From NCBI GenBank assembly GCA_025786725.1, contig JAHLTZ010000002.1, forward strand, positions 682,001-746,000: 64,000 nt of DNA. Reading direction: 5' to 3'. Numbering within the stretch: the stretch's first letter is position 1; the number at the start of each line of letters is the position of its first letter. The notes under the pieces were generated by a model. It searched no databases. It was not told the origin of the DNA and saw only the letters and a program-made list of their open reading frames with translations. Source of the stretch: Syncephalis fuscata (Eukaryota; Zoopagomycota; Zoopagomycetes; Zoopagales; Piptocephalidaceae). Positions 12,869-25,203 of this stretch are shown here, in pieces. Position numbers and translations under genes: made by a program.

Positions 12869-14934
12869 ATGAGCCAAACTCACAGTAGCCAGAGCACTCC
12901 ATCTAGTAGTGGTAGTAGTACAAATGTAGAGGACCAGTTATCTTCGGGCTATCATAGTTGCCGGAAAGCAATAGTGTTGGAACGATAGCCAATAGTAATA
13001 GAAATACGCGACGTCGACGATGGCATAGGTACACGTGTATGAATACACCCCTAGAAAAAAGTGGACTGCTTTACTGTGCGACGACTCAGACTGATGGCTT
13101 ACTATCAGTTGTGACGAAAATGATGACGTTAACGATGTTGACAGTGAGCTCATGTCAGTGTTGAGCCAGGCACCAGGTATGTGTAGTGTAGTGTTAATTA
13201 TTTATTGATCTTTGTCTTACTGACTAATAAACTAAGTAATGGTGAATGCAATTGCGTCTTCCATCATTCTGGATCGTGCACTTCATTTTGGAGGCAAGTT
13301 AAATCAAATTGAGGAAACCGAAGAAACATTTGTGGCACAGCTAGAGTATCTGCGTGATTATTACATGCGACCACTGCTGGGCCATCAAACAACTCGTACA
13401 CCCCCTCGCAGTCGAGGACTTAGTCTGCCATTATTGTCAAATATTTTTAACCGAAAACGCTCAGGAAAAAATCTTGCCAAAGAATATCGTGATGGCGAGA
13501 CATCAAATAATACTAACGGGTCGGCAGGAAGCTATCGAAATAGAAGTGGTAGTGTTCCTAGCTTACCGCGCAATCTGCCCAGCAGTGCCGCATTGGAAAG
13601 TGAAGAAAACGATACGGGAGACTATACGCCATCTGCTGAAGCTGCGACTATACTGACGGCACCCTTTGGATCACTATTTCGTATGATTGAGCAACATACG
13701 CTTTTCCTTGTTGCACTCAAAAGAGCGTAAGCAACCAGAGTATTTTTAAGTTTTTGTATACTAAGTTATTTTTTAGACGACCATTAGATAGCCAGCCACA
13801 TCTTTTGGTGGATCTTTTCTCAGATCATGTAAGTATTGTATAGTATGATATTAAGTAAATATATCACATTAATAATGCTGGTTAGATCTCACGCCTTTCT
13901 CTTTATTATACCCATATTAAAGATCATCCAAAAGCATTAAGCGATTTTGAAACATTAGTGTTTAATGATGAAAGGCTAGCACGCGCCATTGAGGTAATTG
14001 GCAATTCCACTACAGAGTAATGACTTACATTACAATTAGGAACGTGACAAAACTGCAAAGCACGGGCCGTTAAGAGCACTGTTAGTGACTATTCCAGTGT
14101 CAAGAATCTGGTATTATGGAGCTGTGCTGCAATCCATGCGTCAGCGTTTTTCAGAATCCAGAACAGATCCTGCAGTGAGAAAGCTGCGTGTTTGTCTACA
14201 AATGCTTGAAGAACTTGTTCGTCGACTTTGGCCAATGTAAGCTGCAGTTTAGCACTGCAAATAACATAATTTATTTATATATCCCGTATGATTATAGTTT
14301 AAAGCAAATAGGCAAAATACAGCGAGTCGCAGTGCTACAGAGTAATATCAGTAATGTTAAAAAATCGATATTAACTCCCAACCAAAGAATATTTTTGATG
14401 GACATGGTACGACTTAAGCGAAACGATGTTGGCGCCACATGGAGCAAAGTCTGTGCCGTTTTATTGAGGGACAGATTACTGGTGCTTAAAGAAAAAAGCG
14501 GGCAAACCAAGCGATTTTTACTAAAGGTATTTAAGTTGTTGTTTAATATTAAATAGACAAATAGCTGACACACTTAATAGAACGTAATCTACTTGAATAA
14601 TGCATCTTTTACTGCCTTTAAGCGACTGCAGGGAGAGGATGTTGAGGGCATCTATATTCGAGAGCCACATTCTGTGGATACCAAATTAAACTTCCTTTCA
14701 TTTTCTTCTTTTAGTACATGGCAACGATATCTTAATGCTCATATAAGCCAAAACGGATTACCATATAATGGTAGCATGTCCAATTCACTAAACTACGTTG
14801 GCGAAGATGTCACATTCCAGAGACATGTGGACGACAGCATGATGTTTACACGAGCAGGAGATTTCGGTCTTATAGGCAACATATTTGGTCTGGAGACTGA
14901 AAACAGTTCATCCAGAGGAAGAAGCAATGTCTAA
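12869..14934 (+). CDS. Rho guanine-nucleotide exchange factor (DH-PH protein)
   Basis: It is predicted to load GTP onto a Rho/Cdc42-type GTPase. Exons: 12869-13176, 13237-13726, 13777-13828, 13886-13993, 14040-14236, 14298-14526 and 14581-14934. The N-terminus is Ser-rich and acidic. The DH domain starts at IEETEETFVAQLEYLRDYY, is interrupted by a basic/Ser-rich insert of about 90 residues, and resumes at APFGSLFRMIEQHTLFL. It continues through the alpha helix with FETLVFNDERLARAIEE and the LLVTIPVSRIWYYGAVLQ signature. A PH domain follows (QRIFLMDMVRLK through KRFLLKNVIYL), then a short tail. Two one-base losses in exon 1 (before 12958 and before 13122) must be repaired; the exons then total exactly 580 codons. 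I cannot assign the substrate GTPase. Confidence 0.82.
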
Positions 14935-16518
14935 TCAGTTCAGTTTATACCTTTAACCATATTCATTATTATTTTTTAATATCATTTATAATATCAATAC
15001 TCTTGTGTTTTAATAGCGTAACGATAATAATATATATTATACTCTATCCAATTAACTATCAGTAATAAATTAAAGTTTATTTTTTATATTTTTTGTCAAT
15101 AGCGTACGCGTTTTTAATAATAATAGTTTACAATATATAAAAATTAATAAAATCATATTGTTACAATATCAAGATTTACGATTTTGTAAGCTTGCTAAGC
15201 AACCTAAATAGGAGAGAGAGCAATAAAGGTAGCTTAGTCAGTTGTTAATTGTTTAAATCAATAAAGATTATTAATTTAATAGCTTAACAACTTTTGTTAC
15301 CAATAAATAGCTTTATTCAGTAATTGAAACAGAAGTCTCAACTGTGTAAACCTGAAAATAAGCTAAAAGTAATTGGAAGTAGAAAAAGTTGTTTATTTAA
15401 TGTTTGGCCGGCAGCATTAAGTATTTATAATACTGTTGGCAATTAAAATGGAGAGTCAGGCAAAAGACCCTGACGAGAAAAGCTTAATTTAAGTACAACA
15501 AAGCTTAAACTGAACTTTGTTGAATTATGTAATTTAAGCAACAGTAACAATATATCTCTACTGTCATAATGCAAAGCGATGTTTTATAGCAATAAATGGT
15601 ATGTTTTTGCGTTATGTAACTTGGATATTTGGTTGTGCATATATGTATTGAAAACAAAAATTAACTTTAATGTAGCACTGTGTAGTATATGACATTTGCC
15701 TAATTTTAACGCAATCTCTATTAAATTTTAGATATCAATATTATATTTTAATAGAATCATTAGTAAAGATTTAACTATGCATAAATTACGTGCTCAATTA
15801 TATATTATTTTAATGCTATTTTCTACTTGTAACCGATATGTCGTTGTAAGTTAGAACTCAACAAGCGTTTATTTCTTTCACTATGCGCCATGTCTTTGCT
15901 GGTACATTATGATATGTTCTTGCGTATACTGCAGGTTTTATAAGCAATGTGTAACATTAAGCTGTATATTTCTTTCATTTATGAGTCAGTCTACTAGTGC
16001 AATCAGTGTACTGTTCATGCAACAACAATAATGTTATAAAATAATACATCCGGTATTAAATACCGTGACTAGCATTAATCACTGTGGATCAGCAGAAACC
16101 TGTAATCTTGCTGATTAATACTTGCTTTGTAATAATGTATTTTAGTAGGAATGCTTGATTGGCATTCAACTAAACACTACTGCTTATAATTATCAAATTG
16201 TTTTTACCATGCATAACATATATAATAAATTGAACAAAACTTAAAATTATTATTTAAAATGGTCAAGGTTCATAAAACAAGCAAAAGTCAAATAAATTTG
16301 GATAGGTTAGCAAAAAGAATCCACCGTATACTAAAGGACGGATGTATTGATGACAAACAGATCATTTAAGCATAATGGCCATCTGATTCTGTTATAGTAC
16401 ATCATGTTGGGCGCATAGCCCACAACTATTCTTTGTTTTGGTATTTGAGGAATAGTCAAATTCACTATTTATAAATAAAGTGGTTAGCCACCTTGTGTTG
16501 AATATAGCTGGTGAATAA
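14935..16518. other. AT-rich intergenic stretch
   Basis: I found no gene, RNA or repeat here that I can support. Confidence 0.5.
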
Positions 16519-17524
16519 TTACCTGCAATTAAATAGCAGCTCTCTATCTGAACGATTGTGTAATGTTATCTCAATGGTAGTGGAGTCTTGCTTTACTTTG
16601 GGTACAACAACTTGTATATGCATAAGCGCCTCGCTGAAATACATTACAGTGCATGCAATAAAATAGCTACTATTGTCCTTTCGCCACTGATCAATTCGTT
16701 CGGCGTTATATGTGAGCAAATTCTCTTCGTCCAATCGGACGTCAAACAGGTCGGGAAAAGCACGTTGCCACGGTTTAATATTACGAGCTGCCGGATTGTA
16801 GCGCAGCCTCCATCGAAGCTCAAAACTTGCCACAGTCGGGAGTGAGGATATTGGTGTGCGTAGTATTGAAGCAATGTTAACCTCGGTGACGCCATCGTCA
16901 CTATAATCGTAGTCATCGCCGTCGTTGAAGGGGTAGCTGCCTTCAGTTTCTAGATTCAGTTGTGGGGATTCTGACATCAAACTGGGACGAAAGAAATCTG
17001 AATAGTCAGCATTTTGCGAGCTGTCGTAGTAGTCGTCCTTATAATCAAGATCCAAAGGCACTTGATTAGGATGTTCTGGCCAAAATATACTCGATTGTGT
17101 ACCTTCTGCATCGTCACTATAGCTTATTGGGCTGTTGGCAATGTCGATCTTGGCGTCAGCAACTTCGGGTGTTGTTGATAAACTTAAACACATGTCTCTC
17201 GAAGTGTGTCTGGGCAACGTTGGTGACGCGATAGTGTATTTTCATAGACAATGGGGCCTGACGGAGTCTGGCGTACTATCCATAGATGCAACAGGCTAAG
17301 CATCCCCAGCCACGCTCTGTCCACAAAGCGTTTATTTTCTTGCTGGTTTGAATTTCTCGCGTCCAGCTATTAAGCTGTGCACTACTATGATTAGTTAATC
17401 CATGGCTGCACTCGGCTGGAAGAAGCTGAAGTGAGTCGTGTTTGTTTCGAATACACAATTTGACGGTTCTCTTACGATTACGATTGAAACGAGCAATGAC
17501 ACGGGAACAAATCTTTTTCTTCAT
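16519..17524 (-). CDS. Unrecognised protein with acidic middle region (frameshifted as given)
   Basis: Three overlapping open frames in successive phases read as one protein after two one-base losses are repaired (near 17310 and near 17180). The total is then 336 codons including the stop. The N-terminus is strongly basic (MKKKICSRVIARFNRNRKR). A middle part reads LWIVRQTPSGPIVYENTLSR. A long Asp/Tyr/Ser-rich acidic stretch follows (residues about 120-215). The C-terminal 120 residues look like a folded domain (FELRWRLRYNPAARNIKPW.., IDQWRKDNSSYFIACTVMYF). I know no family for it. The last codons sit right before a possible donor (GCAGGTAATT), so a further 3' exon is possible. Confidence 0.45.
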
Positions 17525-19190
17525 AACGATTGGTGGTCTTTTTAGTAATGTTTTAACAAGATAAATAAATTATTTGCACAGCATGAATAACAGCTGCAAT
17601 CCAAACAGGTTACAGTATCAAACGGCCGTCTAATCAAGTACACCGATATGTAGAAACACGTCTCAAAACTTTAGGATGGTAAAATGCAACTCGGACAAAA
17701 TGCAAAATAAAATAAAGCTATCACAAAACTAATTGCAATATACCGTCTAATTATAGGAAAAGAAAGCCCTGAATGGAACGAAACAACACAGAAGGCGTAA
17801 ACAAGCAAAAATAATAATAATGGATAGCGTTGCTTCTGCAACTACAACCTTCTTTTTATTAGCAAAGCCAGGTTCATGGACAAAGTCTGTGTTACTGGTA
17901 AAGCGGAGAGACTGGGATTACATCATGGAGCCACAGAAGTTTTGAAAACCTTTGGCCCACCACATGAACGGAAGACAGCTGGTACACATGAGTCCGGAAG
18001 TGGACCCATATTGCTAATACGTGGTCATGCTGATGTTGCTAGTGGTAGTGATGGTGTTGCTGCGCGCGCTGCGACATGCGATCGCACACACATCGACCAA
18101 AAGTAATAAACATCACGATAGTAATATTTGTAAAATTCATGTGGTGGCAAGTGGATCGATCAATATGAGAAGAGGAGCTGTGCTTATGATGGCCGCATTG
18201 TAGTTTTTTAGTCGTCAGATGCAGATTTACACAAAGTAGTTGGTCGAGCGAAAGTGCATGCGGGAATACGCAGTGGTAGCTCCACACTGAATACTTGCAG
18301 TTTGTGTCCCCATCACCTCGTCTACTTGACTGCGCACCGCGTGATCTGGCAGGACATTGACATTTGGCATCTAAAATTATACCTAGTATTATTCGTCAAA
18401 ATGCCTAGAGATCACGAATTGTTTCGGGAAACTCTGCAAATTAATTTACCGAGGAATGACTAAGACTCGGGTATCTATTGCAATGGCGGACAGAAGGGAC
18501 GCATCTTTTGTTGTTGTTGTTGTTGTTGCCGTTGCTACAGTATGATAGTTATAAAAATGTTTTGTTTAAAACATATGATTTGGAACACAGTCCAGCTGCA
18601 GCTATTTCCGCATGTGATTCAGACAAGGATACGAAGCATATGATGTCATGTTTGCTTAATAGATTGCAGCTCAGCGTGATTTTCATAATCAACTAACAGA
18701 AATTTCACATTATGCGAACAATCCTATTGATCTGAAGTGAACCAGGGTAGAGTGCCGTTTGTGCGGCATTTGCAGCTGTGACAATCGACATCGGAGTGTG
18801 GGGAACAGCATACCAAGTCAGATGATTCTCGCCGCTTCAAAGCATGACTGGACTTTAACAATAGGGTGCTTATTTTAAAATTATTTATCTAATAATAAAC
18901 TATAGTCCCTAATGTCTAGACCGACGTCGGCTAAAATAGTAGGGGTGAAGGGGGCGAAGGTACTTTTGGCCTGTCAGATATTTTACAACGGGAATGGTCG
19001 AGCGATGGACAGACCAATGCTCGTGAATACTTCTGGCTATGTTCTATCAGGCAGTGGTTGTGCCACTCAACACATGCTGTGTACATCCCCCTTGATAGTG
19101 TGTACGCGCCTAATCAAGCCTTGTATTGGGGCAGTTGTTATCCACGCGTCATCAAGACCAGTAGGTACCCACATCACCCATAGTAATGTA
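17525..19190. other. Gene-poor region with a TTG microsatellite
   Basis: Several short open frames (for example 17876-18106 and 18912-19220) lack any conserved feature. A pure TTG run of about nine units lies near 18508-18531. I see no tRNA or other RNA gene. Confidence 0.4.
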
Positions 19191-19660
19191 AGGGTTCAAA
19201 TACTTAGCGTTTTTGAATAATAAGACTAGCTTTGACAATTTTAACAATAGCTAAGCAAGCAACAATACATTTTTCACAGCCATTACGTAGATTTCTGTGC
19301 CATTACAACGTAGTGGTGTGAGGTTCACGCAGCTAGATTGCACGTGCTTGGCTTTTCTTTCGGCAGCCTACAATTATAGACCAATAGAGGCTAACTATCG
19401 CCTATAGACATGCGTCATATCATCGCTCTTTTTATCCAGTTGTGTTACCACTCTATCAAGTTCCCTATATGCCTAGTCAAAATCTATTTGTTTTCGCTTG
19501 GCGATACACAAGTGGTATTTGACTAAAAAGCAAGCAATCTTTTGTAGTAAATCTAAACAACCAACTTTTGCTTTTATTCATAAGCGGCTTTTCTTTGTTT
19601 GCGCCATCAATCCGTGACTGTAAATGCATCAAGTCAAACACTGTGTCGAGTTTTACTTCT
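19190..19660 (-). pseudogene. Decayed copy of a duplicated coding segment (left copy)
   Basis: Read on the minus strand, this matches the right copy at 20440-20900 over a block that looks like an exon. It has KQIDFD, an in-frame stop, then AYRELDRVVTQLDKKSDDM and THVY. The right copy reads GQIIRDWAQGELDGAVAQLD and KKSNDTLHVYR. Upstream both share IDG(S/A)(T/N)KEK. The stop and frame changes mark this copy as dead. The parent protein is not recognised. Confidence 0.5.
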
Positions 19661-20439
19661 TTTCTTAATCATACTTTATTTGTATAACAAAATGACGCTA
19701 TTATCAATATTCATGTATTATGAGTTATAGCTCTGTTACACTCCACCATTTTTAATATCTATAAGGTATGATTTACTGCTATAAAGTATATTATTTGTTG
19801 TTTTTTCTTCTTATTTTTCCATTTGTTTAATACAATACTCAATGTGCTAGTGTAAAACAAGCACAATAGAAAGACGGATGTACACCACAATAATAAAAGT
19901 ATTATCGAGTTTTATATTTCTACTAGAATTTTATTCATAGATTCAATTGCCAAAACTATTACAGAAGCTCACTATGCTAATTTGCCGATGGCAGCTGTTA
20001 CATTGAACAAAAAGTTATGCTCAACGCTACTTTATTGGCATAGTTTTACTATTTATCTATTCTGTTATTCTGTGTACAGCAATAGTAGAAATTTTTATAA
20101 CCAACCATTTAAACATAAAGACTAGGCATGGCGCAATAACAAGGGAATCGTCAGTAGTACAACACGTTGCTTAGTTACTTGAATGTCATTCATTTTTGTC
20201 ATTTTTATTCCATTAATATTAAACAATTGTTAACGGTCTAGTATAATATGGTGCCAACGAATTAGTATTGTTTTATCTTACTACTATTCTCATTATTTAA
20301 TAATATTACGCTTTGTAACTACATTCATCTTTTTTGCTACTATAGTAGAAATACGTAAAAAAAGTGGGAAAATCGGATGATTGGTATTCCCAAACATGGC
20401 TATAACAGCAATGTAAAGAACCAATCATTGCTTGGCGTT

Positions 20440-20900
20440 TTCGGAGAACAAAATTGGCTTTGGCTAATTTTGGTGATAGCTAGCAGGCAGATAGCGCATT
20501 TTGTAGCTATTACGTAGCTTTTTGCATCAATAAAACGTATTATCTGAGCTATGCAGCTAGCCTGCATGTGCATGAGTCTTTCTCAACAATAACTTACAGT
20601 TATAGGTCAATAGAAGAAACTGGTTATTACCTGTATACATGCAGCGTATCGTTGCTCTTTTTATCCAGTTGTGCCACCGCTCCATCAAGTTCTCCTTGTG
20701 CCCAGTCACGAATTATTTGTCCCGCTTGGCGATACACACGCTGAGACTTAACTAAATAGAGAACAAAAAATTCTCAATATCCTAAACAACTGACATCCCC
20801 TTTTTATTCCTAAGTTGCTTTTCCTTGGTTGAACCATCGATCTATGGTTGCAGGTGTATCTAGCCAAAAATCTTAGCCAATTTTACCTACTTCCCCTTCT
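20440..20900 (-). pseudogene. Better-preserved copy of the same coding segment (right copy)
   Basis: The minus strand at about 20745-20640 carries an uninterrupted exon-like block ending HVYR followed by a GTAATAACC donor. It is preceded by CTATTTAG, a plausible acceptor. The upstream block with IDGSTKEKQLRNKK is open for only a short way and has a stop just before it. Similarity to the left copy continues beyond the block into non-coding sequence. I see no complete gene around it, so I treat it as a remnant. A real but unpolished gene is possible. Confidence 0.4.
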
Positions 20901-21326
20901 ACTCCTTCATTGTAGCTTTCCTTTTTCCACTTTAATAGGTCCTTTTTTGTTAATTTCAAGGTAAAACACGTAAACTAGCACAGAGTTGTCATAGGCGGGA
21001 TATAGTATTTATTGGCTTGATTGTCATGTCTCAGATTGTCGTAATTTGAGACACTACCAGAGGCCCATGGGGATCTGAAGTCACCTATTAAAGATACGAC
21101 ATATTTTTCATTTTCCGTCTCTTATAGCTGATGCTGCTTTTATCGCAAATCCGCCATCATCCATTCTCTTTCCTCTGATTTAAACAATCAGTTCTTTTAG
21201 TACAAATATTAGATGTTTGGAACAGCCATCAATTAACGCTTACCAAGAACCAAACTAACCTTTCATACGATTTATTTGCAAACAGCCTGCTTGCCATAAA
21301 CAAGCCTACCTGCTTTATCCACCACC

Positions 21327-23988
21327 ATGTCGGGTGTTGACAAAAACTCGACAGACCAAGCGATCAAAGAACAGCAGGTCGACTTGTCCATTGATTCGTT
21401 TACCCATGCTCTCTACTTCAACATAGCACTCGGGGCTGCTCTTTATCTTGCCTTTTGTATCCTTCGTCCGCGTAATCGAAATGTTTACGCACCACGTACT
21501 TACTTAGTTGAGGAATCAAAACGATCGCCTGCTCTGCCGTCAGGACCATTTTCATGGATTCTACCTATTCTAAAGGCGCCGGAAGAAGAACTTCTTCATA
21601 AGATTGGTCTTGATGCTTATATGTTTCTACGTTTTTCCGTATAGCTATTCGTGTTTTTATCGTTCTTACCTTCGTTAGCATGGTAATTATTGTACCGCTA
21701 AACGCCGTTGGTATAGCCAACAATCCAGGTTTGGGCCGAGTTACCATGGGCAACATTACTGAAAACTTTGCCAATCGCCAATGGGGCCATTTAATTATAT
21801 TTATAGGCTTTATTGGTTTTATTCTCTACACACTGCTTACCGAGGTCCAATCATATACTCATTTGCGCCATCGCTACTTGACATCGCGAGAACATCGCCG
21901 TCAGCCCCGTAGTGTCACTTTATTGGTAACCGGTATTCCTGAGGCATTACAGTCCGAATCAAAGCTATACGATATATTTAACGTATTTCCCGGTGGCGTA
22001 TCCGAAGTTGTTCTTGCCCGTAATCCGGGCGGTGCTGTGGCAAAATATAATACACGTAATGGCGCTGCGCTATCACTTGAGGCGGCCGAATGTGACTACG
22101 TTCTTTCTGGCGAGCGGCCAATAACACACCACAATCCTGGATTTCCTGCACCAATTCCGAAACTTGGTGAAGCTGAAGATGCTATCAAATATTCACGTGC
22201 TCGTTTGCTTGAATGCGAAAAAGAGCTTGAAAAAGAACGCAGCAGCAAGAATACTAATTTTCAACCATCCGCCTTTGTTATATTTAACACACAACGTGGT
22301 GCCCAGCTTGCTGCACAAGCTGTCACTTCCTCGAAGCCATTACATATGTCTGAAAGATGGACCGAAGTTCATCCCGATGATGTTATTTGGTCGAATCTAA
22401 CAATTGGTGGAATTTATCGTTGGGGACGCAAGGCCATCTCTATACTAGCCTGCACTGGACTTATTCTGGCCTGGATGGTTATTACGTTTTTTGTGTCCTC
22501 TTTGGCACAGTTAAGCAATCTCTACACAATATTGCCATTCCTTAAAGGTCTCGAAAACCACCCACAGCTTGTGAGTACCATCCAAGGTATTCTACCACCG
22601 GTTGCTCTTGCAGTGGTTATGATGGTTCTGTCGTTTATTTTGCTACGTTTTTCAATTTTTGAAGGAACACCTTTGAATACCGCCGTACAAGCTTCGCTTA
22701 TTCACAAATACTTCTTCTTCCTTGTGGTCAACGTATTGCTAGTCGTCACATTCTCTAACGGTATTATAGCTTCCCTGGAGCAAATTCGAGACAATCCCAG
22801 CAGTGTTGTCTCAATTCTGGCTAACCGCATGCCTCTTGCATCCAGCTTCTTTATCAATTACCTGTTGCTTCAAGTTTGTCGGGCGCAGCCAAGGAGTTGC
22901 TTATGGTTGTCCCATTTGTCCTCAAGTGGATCAAACGGCGTGCTTTAGTTAAGACGCCTCGTCATATTTGGGAGCTGAAGGCAATGCCATCAATATCTTG
23001 GGGCCAAACAGTTCCACAGCACACGCTTGTATTTGTCATTGGTATGACTTACTCTGTTATTGCACCACTTGTGCTTCCATTCGCTCTGCTCTACTTTGTC
23101 TTTTACTATATCGTCTATCGTTACCAGTTCCTTTACATTCTTGATCAGCCATCACACGCAGAATTGGGCGGACGTGCCTTTACCATTACCGTGTCCCATA
23201 TCTTTGTCGGTCTATACATTTCTGAACTTACAATGCTGGGGATTTTCATTTTGAACAAAAATGTTGCTCAGCTTGTATTGATGTTTTTCCCGATTGTTGC
23301 TACAATCATTGTTAATCTGTATATCGAACATGCCTTCCGCGATCTTTTGACATATGTACCTGTGGAGACATTGCTTAAGGCCGACCGTGGCGGCAGTATG
23401 CCTATTGCAAAAGTTGCTACTGCTGCAACGACTCCAGTCGCTACTGAGTTCAAACACCCAGCACTCAAGTTCTCCTCGACCCATTTGAGCGATGGTACCT
23501 GTCTTGAAGAAGGTAGAGACAGCCAGAACAACGACGAGCCGACTACTGCATTGCTAGGACAGAACGATGGCTCAGGACTCGTTAAAGTTAGCCGTGAAAC
23601 TTATTTGCATCCTGCGCTTAGTCGTCCATGCCCTGTTATCTGGCTGCCCAACGACAAAAAGGGCCATGCATTGAGTGAACAAAATGAGTTATTAAATATG
23701 GGCATTATTGCCAGTGTGGACGGTGCTATTGTGCGCGATAGTGGCAAGGTCGGTCTTGTTATCGACGATGTGCCATTGGCCGATGAAGATAAAGCAATTG
23801 AGAAGTTAAAACGTCGTGTTCCATCTATGAAAAAGGATTTTGCAGATTTTGGCAACCATCCTGGACAAAGCAGCCATCAAGAATCTCATACTGAAACAAC
23901 GACAACTCGACGAACAGAGCGTGGGTCTAATGGCGAGCAGATTATTATCGAAGAAACCGTCACTACAACAACTGGCTCGAACCATTAA
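21327..23988 (+). CDS. CSC1/OSCA-type membrane protein, paralog A (RSN1/PHM7-like)
   Basis: A member of the CSC1/OSCA/TMEM63 family of osmosensitive or mechanosensitive cation channels and lipid scramblases. No introns. The protein starts with a lumenal stub, TM1 (ALYFNIALGAALYLAFCIL) and the conserved RPRNRNVYAPRTY. The DAYMFLRF hinge, TM2-3, the cytosolic RRM-like domain (SVTLLVTGIP.. to TEVHPDDVIWSNL), the pore-region helices and the RYQFLYILDQ / TVSHIFVGLYI blocks follow. The cytosolic tail carries PVIWLPNDKKGHALSEQNE and a Thr-rich end. Two one-base losses (T run at about 21634-21638; TTT at about 22873-22875) split it into three frames. Paralog B and the family consensus (FLRFFR, LQVLSGAAKELL) show exactly where. 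Repaired length is 887 aa. It converges on paralog B. Confidence 0.9.
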
Positions 23989-24233
23989 TTATTCAGTATT
24001 TTCTAGTTAATAAATGATAATTATTACAGCATAGTTAAACAGATTGAAATATGTTATATTCCAATTAAATACCTTAAAATTCATAATATCTAGCGAAAGT
24101 AGAGTAATATGACTACATATAATGTCCTATAATGATGCTTTATTTTTAATGATATAGCGTTTATTTTTTTATTCAATTTCATTATGTTTATTATACTGAT
24201 GAACACGTTCTATGATAATGGCTATTGGTGTTG

Positions 24234-25014
24234 AATGACTTTTATTTTTTAATGTATTCATTGCTTCACTTGTTGTTCTATGATGTACCAACATGTTGGA
24301 TAGATTAACTTTTATTATTCGCGCTTTGCTTGTTAATTTATTTAAATGCGCGTTTCATAAGTATTAGCTGACGTCCACAACTGATAATCTACGCCATTAC
24401 ACTTTTCCCTCCCTCTCTTTACACTTGATAATATTTATTTAATAATACACATTTAAACTCTATCCATTACCAAAAGTTTACTAAACGACTTGCTTGTTAT
24501 GAATCGCTATTGTTTACTGTACGCCATTACCAGTTCGCCAACTGCTTTCTTTTCGTCTTTACTCTCTTCTGTCCTTTGGACAATCTTAAGCATCAGTACT
24601 TCCTAAACACCAGTGTTTGTAGTGCAGCAATTAGCATTAGTTATAACGTACCTGGCTCTGTAGACTGTAGTCATTGGTGTCAGGGATAAGGTACGTGCTC
24701 TTTATTGCACTGCCTATTTTAAACTGATACTGTGACTAGCACTAATGTTCGTGACTAGTCTTTAACTGCACAGTCTTTGGTATGTTTATCAAGCTACATT
24801 TAAAGCATTACTACTTCTCTGAAGCTTCAAATAAATATTAATGTATTTTATTGAACAAAGTATTATTTACAAATAACGATGATACCATATAAATAGGCAT
24901 AGACGTTTTATTAATCAGTTGTTTGACAATAGTACAGACAGCTAGCAATACACCGTTAATTCGTATGTTGGTATTGCCACGTAATAAAGTTTTACTTTTC
25001 TCGGCTCAAGCTAT
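24234..25014. repeat. Inverted repeat, left copy (781 bp)
   Basis: Near-identical, in opposite orientation, to 32374-33154. Both copies are 781 bp with only a handful of substitutions noticed by eye (for example GTCAGGGATAAGG against GTCAGGAATAAGG). Similarity starts 246 bp past the paralog A stop and ends abruptly at GGCTCAAGCTAT. I see no terminal repeats or coding capacity. It is an unclassified repeat or a gene-conversion tract. Confidence 0.9.
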
Positions 25015-25203
25015 CTGTTTAGTCAAAACTCTGAAAACTACCTTGGTGTATATATTCAAATACAAAATATTAATATTGTTGCTCATATTCATAGTATTAG
25101 AGTTTGTTTAAATAATAATAAAACATAAAGTACATCAGATACACGTACACATAGAAAGAGACAAAAACATATACATTACTACGTGACATCTAATATCAAC
25201 ATA

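Noticed and set aside
18478-18696. Leu-rich frame at a TTG microsatellite
   Set aside because: The poly-Leu comes from the repeat and nothing around it looks coding.
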